Assembly: GCA_026388915.1 (NCBI GenBank) | Contig: JAPLIW010000739.1 | Location: forward strand, 1 to 5,868 | DNA from: Deltaproteobacteria bacterium | Lineage (GTDB): Bacteria; Desulfobacterota; SM23-61 | Reading direction: 5' to 3' | DNA: 5,868 nt | Shown here: positions 4,981-5,868 of the stretch, piece after piece | Layout: every line of letters starts with the position of its first letter | How positions within the stretch are numbered: the first letter of the stretch is position 1 | Notes under the pieces: generated by a model | Seen by the model: only the letters and a program-made list of their open reading frames with translations | Told to the model about the DNA's origin: nothing | Databases searched by the model: none | Translations under genes and position numbers: made by a program

Positions 4981-5868
4981 ATGTTAAGCCAGGCAGTCAA
5001 AGACGAGCTCAAGGCTATGGTGGGTGAGGGAAGGTATTTCGACAACCAGGAAGACCTTCTCATGTACTCTTACGACGCCTTCATGGTAAAAGGGATGCCC
5101 GAAGTGGTGCTCTTGCCGGTCAGCACCGAAGAGGTATCCAGGATCATGAAGGTGGCCTCCCGGGAAAGGATTCCGGTGACGCCGCGGGGCGCGGGAACCA
5201 ACCTCACGGGAGGGTCGGTGCCCACCCGGGGAGGGATCACCCTGAGTTTTACCAAGATGAACCGGATCCTCAACATCGACAAGGAAAACCGGAGCGCGGC
5301 TGTTCAGCCCGGGGTAATCAACATGGATTTTCAGAAGGAGCTTGCCAGAAAAGGTTTGTATTACCCGCCGGACCCCGGGTCCATGGCGGTCACGACCATG
5401 GGTGGGAACGTGGCCGAGAATGCGGGAGGGCCGAGGGCGGTCAAATACGGCGTCACTAAAGACTATCTCCTCGGACTGGAGGTGGTCCTCGCCTCTGGTC
5501 AAGTTATGCGCACCGGGGGGAAGACCCTCAAGAATGTGACCGGCTACAACTTGACCCAATTGTTCTGCGGTTCGGAGGGGACCCTGGGTTTGATCACCGA
5601 GATCACCGTGAAGCTGATCCCCCTGCCGGAAACGAAGAGGACCCTTCAGGCTGCTTACAAGAACTTGAGCGATGCGGGGAAGACCGTCTCCAAAGTCTTC
5701 GAAATCGGGATCCTTCCCGTGGCCCTGGAGATCCTGGACAAGATCTTCATCAACATCATTGAGGATTATACCCACCTGGGGCTGCCCCGGGAGGCGGAGG
5801 CCTTGCTGCTCATCGAAGTGGACGGCCCGGAGACGGCCGTGGCTCCCCAGGCGGAGCGGCTCACCCAA
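4981..5868 (+). CDS. FAD-linked oxidase, GlcD (glycolate/D-lactate oxidase subunit) type, N-terminal part (3' end outside window)
   Basis: The frame from ATG 4981 is open to the window end (296 codons, no stop). It encodes the PCMH-type FAD-binding domain (about residues 38-217) and the beginning of the C-terminal substrate cap. FAD-contact motifs are present in order: PRGAGTNLTGG (68-78), PPDPGS (129-134), GGNVAENAGGPRAVKYG (141-157) and GSEGTLGLITEI (197-208). GlcD proteins are about 460-500 aa, so roughly 170-200 residues are missing. The family oxidises 2-hydroxy acids (glycolate, D-lactate, D-2-hydroxyglutarate and similar), passing electrons to an Fe-S partner (GlcF type) or a quinone/ETF system; a partner gene may follow beyond the window. 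It starts 2 nt after the amidohydrolase stop. The nearest purine-rich sequence, AGAGGGGG (4963-4970), is 10 nt upstream, so translation is probably coupled. The family call is strong; the substrate is unknown. Confidence 0.92.
   Translation, partial: MLSQAVKDELKAMVGEGRYFDNQEDLLMYSYDAFMVKGMPEVVLLPVSTEEVSRIMKVASRERIPVTPRGAGTNLTGGSVPTRGGITLSFTKMNRILNIDKENRSAAVQPGVINMDFQKELARKGLYYPPDPGSMAVTTMGGNVAENAGGPRAVKYGVTKDYLLGLEVVLASGQVMRTGGKTLKNVTGYNLTQLFCGSEGTLGLITEITVKLIPLPETKRTLQAAYKNLSDAGKTVSKVFEIGILPVALEILDKIFINIIEDYTHLGLPREAEALLLIEVDGPETAVAPQAERLTQ

Noticed and set aside
4984..5868. 294-codon minus-strand open frame at the right end
   Set aside because: It lies opposite the clear GlcD-type frame (4981-5868, + strand), which has ordered FAD motifs; the minus frame has low-complexity composition and no family features.

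Overview
This window looks like part of a bacterial chromosome, fairly GC-rich in its coding parts, with every supported gene on the + strand. The gene mix is a 3-hydroxyisobutyrate-dehydrogenase-type reductase, a FadR-type GntR regulator, an M24 creatinase/Xaa-Pro-type hydrolase, a cyclic amidohydrolase and a GlcD-type FAD oxidase. Together with the ATTCCGAATTCC/GCGGAATGCGG intergenic repeats, it resembles environmental Desulfobacterota (deltaproteobacteria) or similar anaerobes. That is an impression from memory; no single marker here proves the taxonomy.

Layout. Positions 1-380 hold the 3' end of a 3-hydroxyisobutyrate dehydrogenase/tartronate semialdehyde reductase family gene. Positions 381-1297 are non-coding and rich in structure. 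They contain a foldback of about 314 bp (405-718) and a second inverted-repeat unit of about 383 bp (762-1144). The second unit is bracketed by 12-nt direct repeats, like a non-autonomous mobile element with a target-site duplication, and its core is filled with GGAAT/ATTCC-type short repeats. Immediately after it comes a sigma70-like promoter (TTGACA, 17 nt, TATGAA) with a textbook FadR-subfamily operator, TGGTCCAACCA, just past the predicted transcription start. Positions 1376-2095 (or from TTG 1298) encode the GntR/FCD regulator.

Positions 2169-5868 hold a probable operon: an M24 metallohydrolase (2169-3431), an allantoinase/dihydroorotase/hydantoinase-family amidohydrolase (3617-4978) and, 2 nt later, a FAD-linked oxidase of the GlcD type (4981 to beyond the window end). 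Only 73 nt separate the regulator from the M24 gene.

Inferred joint role: a small locally regulated catabolic operon for an unidentified cyclic amide, ureide or amino-acid-derived compound. The amidohydrolase would open a ring, the M24 enzyme would cleave a C-N bond, and the flavoprotein would oxidise a 2-hydroxy-acid product. The regulator probably senses a small acid and represses its own promoter. The substrate cannot be read from the sequence. The individual protein families are well known; the particular set and the sequence deviations in the regulator and the M24 enzyme are the points that merit attention.
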